Assembly (NCBI RefSeq): GCF_014269035.2
Contig: NZ_JABWRP020000012.1
Coordinates: forward strand, 62,001-126,000
Direction of reading: 5' to 3'
DNA: 64,000 bases
Origin: Pseudomonas vlassakiae
GTDB taxonomy: Bacteria; Pseudomonadota; Gammaproteobacteria; Pseudomonadales; Pseudomonadaceae
Made by a program: the position numbers and the translations under genes. Of this stretch, positions 63,826 to 64,000 are shown in pieces (position 1 is the stretch's first letter; every line of letters begins with the position of its first letter). The notes under the pieces were generated by a model, which had not been told where the DNA came from, searched no databases, and saw only the letters and a list, made by a program, of their open reading frames with translations.

Positions 63826-64000
63826 CGGGAGGGACCTCGGTCGGCCGGGATGGCCTGGGAAACGATCAATTGGACTGGAGATTCAGGGGTTTGTTCCGGG
63901 CAGCTTGTCACCTGACAAAACTGCCAGTTGTGACCGCATGCATAGGCGCGCAGATTGGAAATCTTCAATCGCTTCTTGAGATCCGAAACATGACAACCGA

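Noticed and set aside
63990..64000. Start of a further gene at the window edge
   Set aside because: ATGACAACCGA could begin a reading frame, but only three full codons are visible and the upstream ribosome site is weak.

Overview
The window is ordinary chromosomal sequence of a fluorescent pseudomonad, most like the Pseudomonas putida group. The base composition is GC-rich with densely packed genes. The gene orders pqqF-A-B-C-D-E plus a peptidase, bioB-F-H-C-D, waaF-C-G-P plus three more kinase-like genes, and aceE-aceF-dipA-msrA are all orders I know from Pseudomonas. The gaps carry the paired 'GCGGGTTTACCCGCG / GCGGATTTATCCGCG' palindromes typical of P. putida REP elements. No rRNA, tRNA, insertion sequence, prophage or CRISPR array was seen. 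Family assignments rest on motifs and on my knowledge of the families; no database search was run.

Layout. 1-5538 (+): 3' end of pqqF, then pqqA, a hairpin with a U-rich tail, pqqB-C-D-E and a prolyl-oligopeptidase gene overlapping pqqE; together they make the cofactor PQQ. 5572-8282: a PMP3-type membrane peptide, a class III aminotransferase and a divergent LysR regulator. 8529-16409 (-): two paralogous ~600-residue acyl-CoA dehydrogenases, separated by a membrane diguanylate cyclase and a secreted di-haem peroxidase in a more AT-rich block. 16707-21586 (-): a small unknown gene and the biotin operon. A BirA-type operator lies inside the 5' end of the divergent comF. 21676-25278 (+): comF, modE, the srkA kinase and rarD. 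25495-31989: a GcvR-like ACT protein, malate synthase G, a lone receiver domain, and a coupled cNMP/CBS/DUF294 protein plus exonuclease.

32091-37565 (+): a cell-surface-signalling siderophore module (ECF sigma, anti-sigma, TonB receptor, PepSY reductase-like protein, small membrane protein) with two candidate Fur boxes. 37626-40652 (+): a 1008-residue toxin-like protein (DUF6543 type) whose 3' end overlaps the convergent lipopolysaccharide genes. 40613-47573 (-): the inner-core LPS operon waaF-waaC-waaG-waaP and three further kinase-like genes. 47685-50618 (-): glnE. 51002-55301 (+): aceE and aceF of pyruvate dehydrogenase, preceded by a twin-operator region. 55724-59839 (+): dipA-like c-di-GMP phosphodiesterase, msrA and a glutathione transferase. 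60000-63825: a periplasmic retropepsin-like protein, an acyltransferase, a PuuP-type permease and a DUF2780 secreted protein.

Most genes are core metabolism. The signals most worth following are regulatory: the hairpin between pqqA and pqqB, the BirA operator inside comF, a PsrA-like palindrome before the second acyl-CoA dehydrogenase, two GTAGT-N3-ACTAC sites exactly 52 bp apart before aceE, and DnaA-box-like sequences inside a long inverted repeat after rarD. The toxin-like gene is the clearest accessory coding element. I did not find a wholly new multi-gene system.
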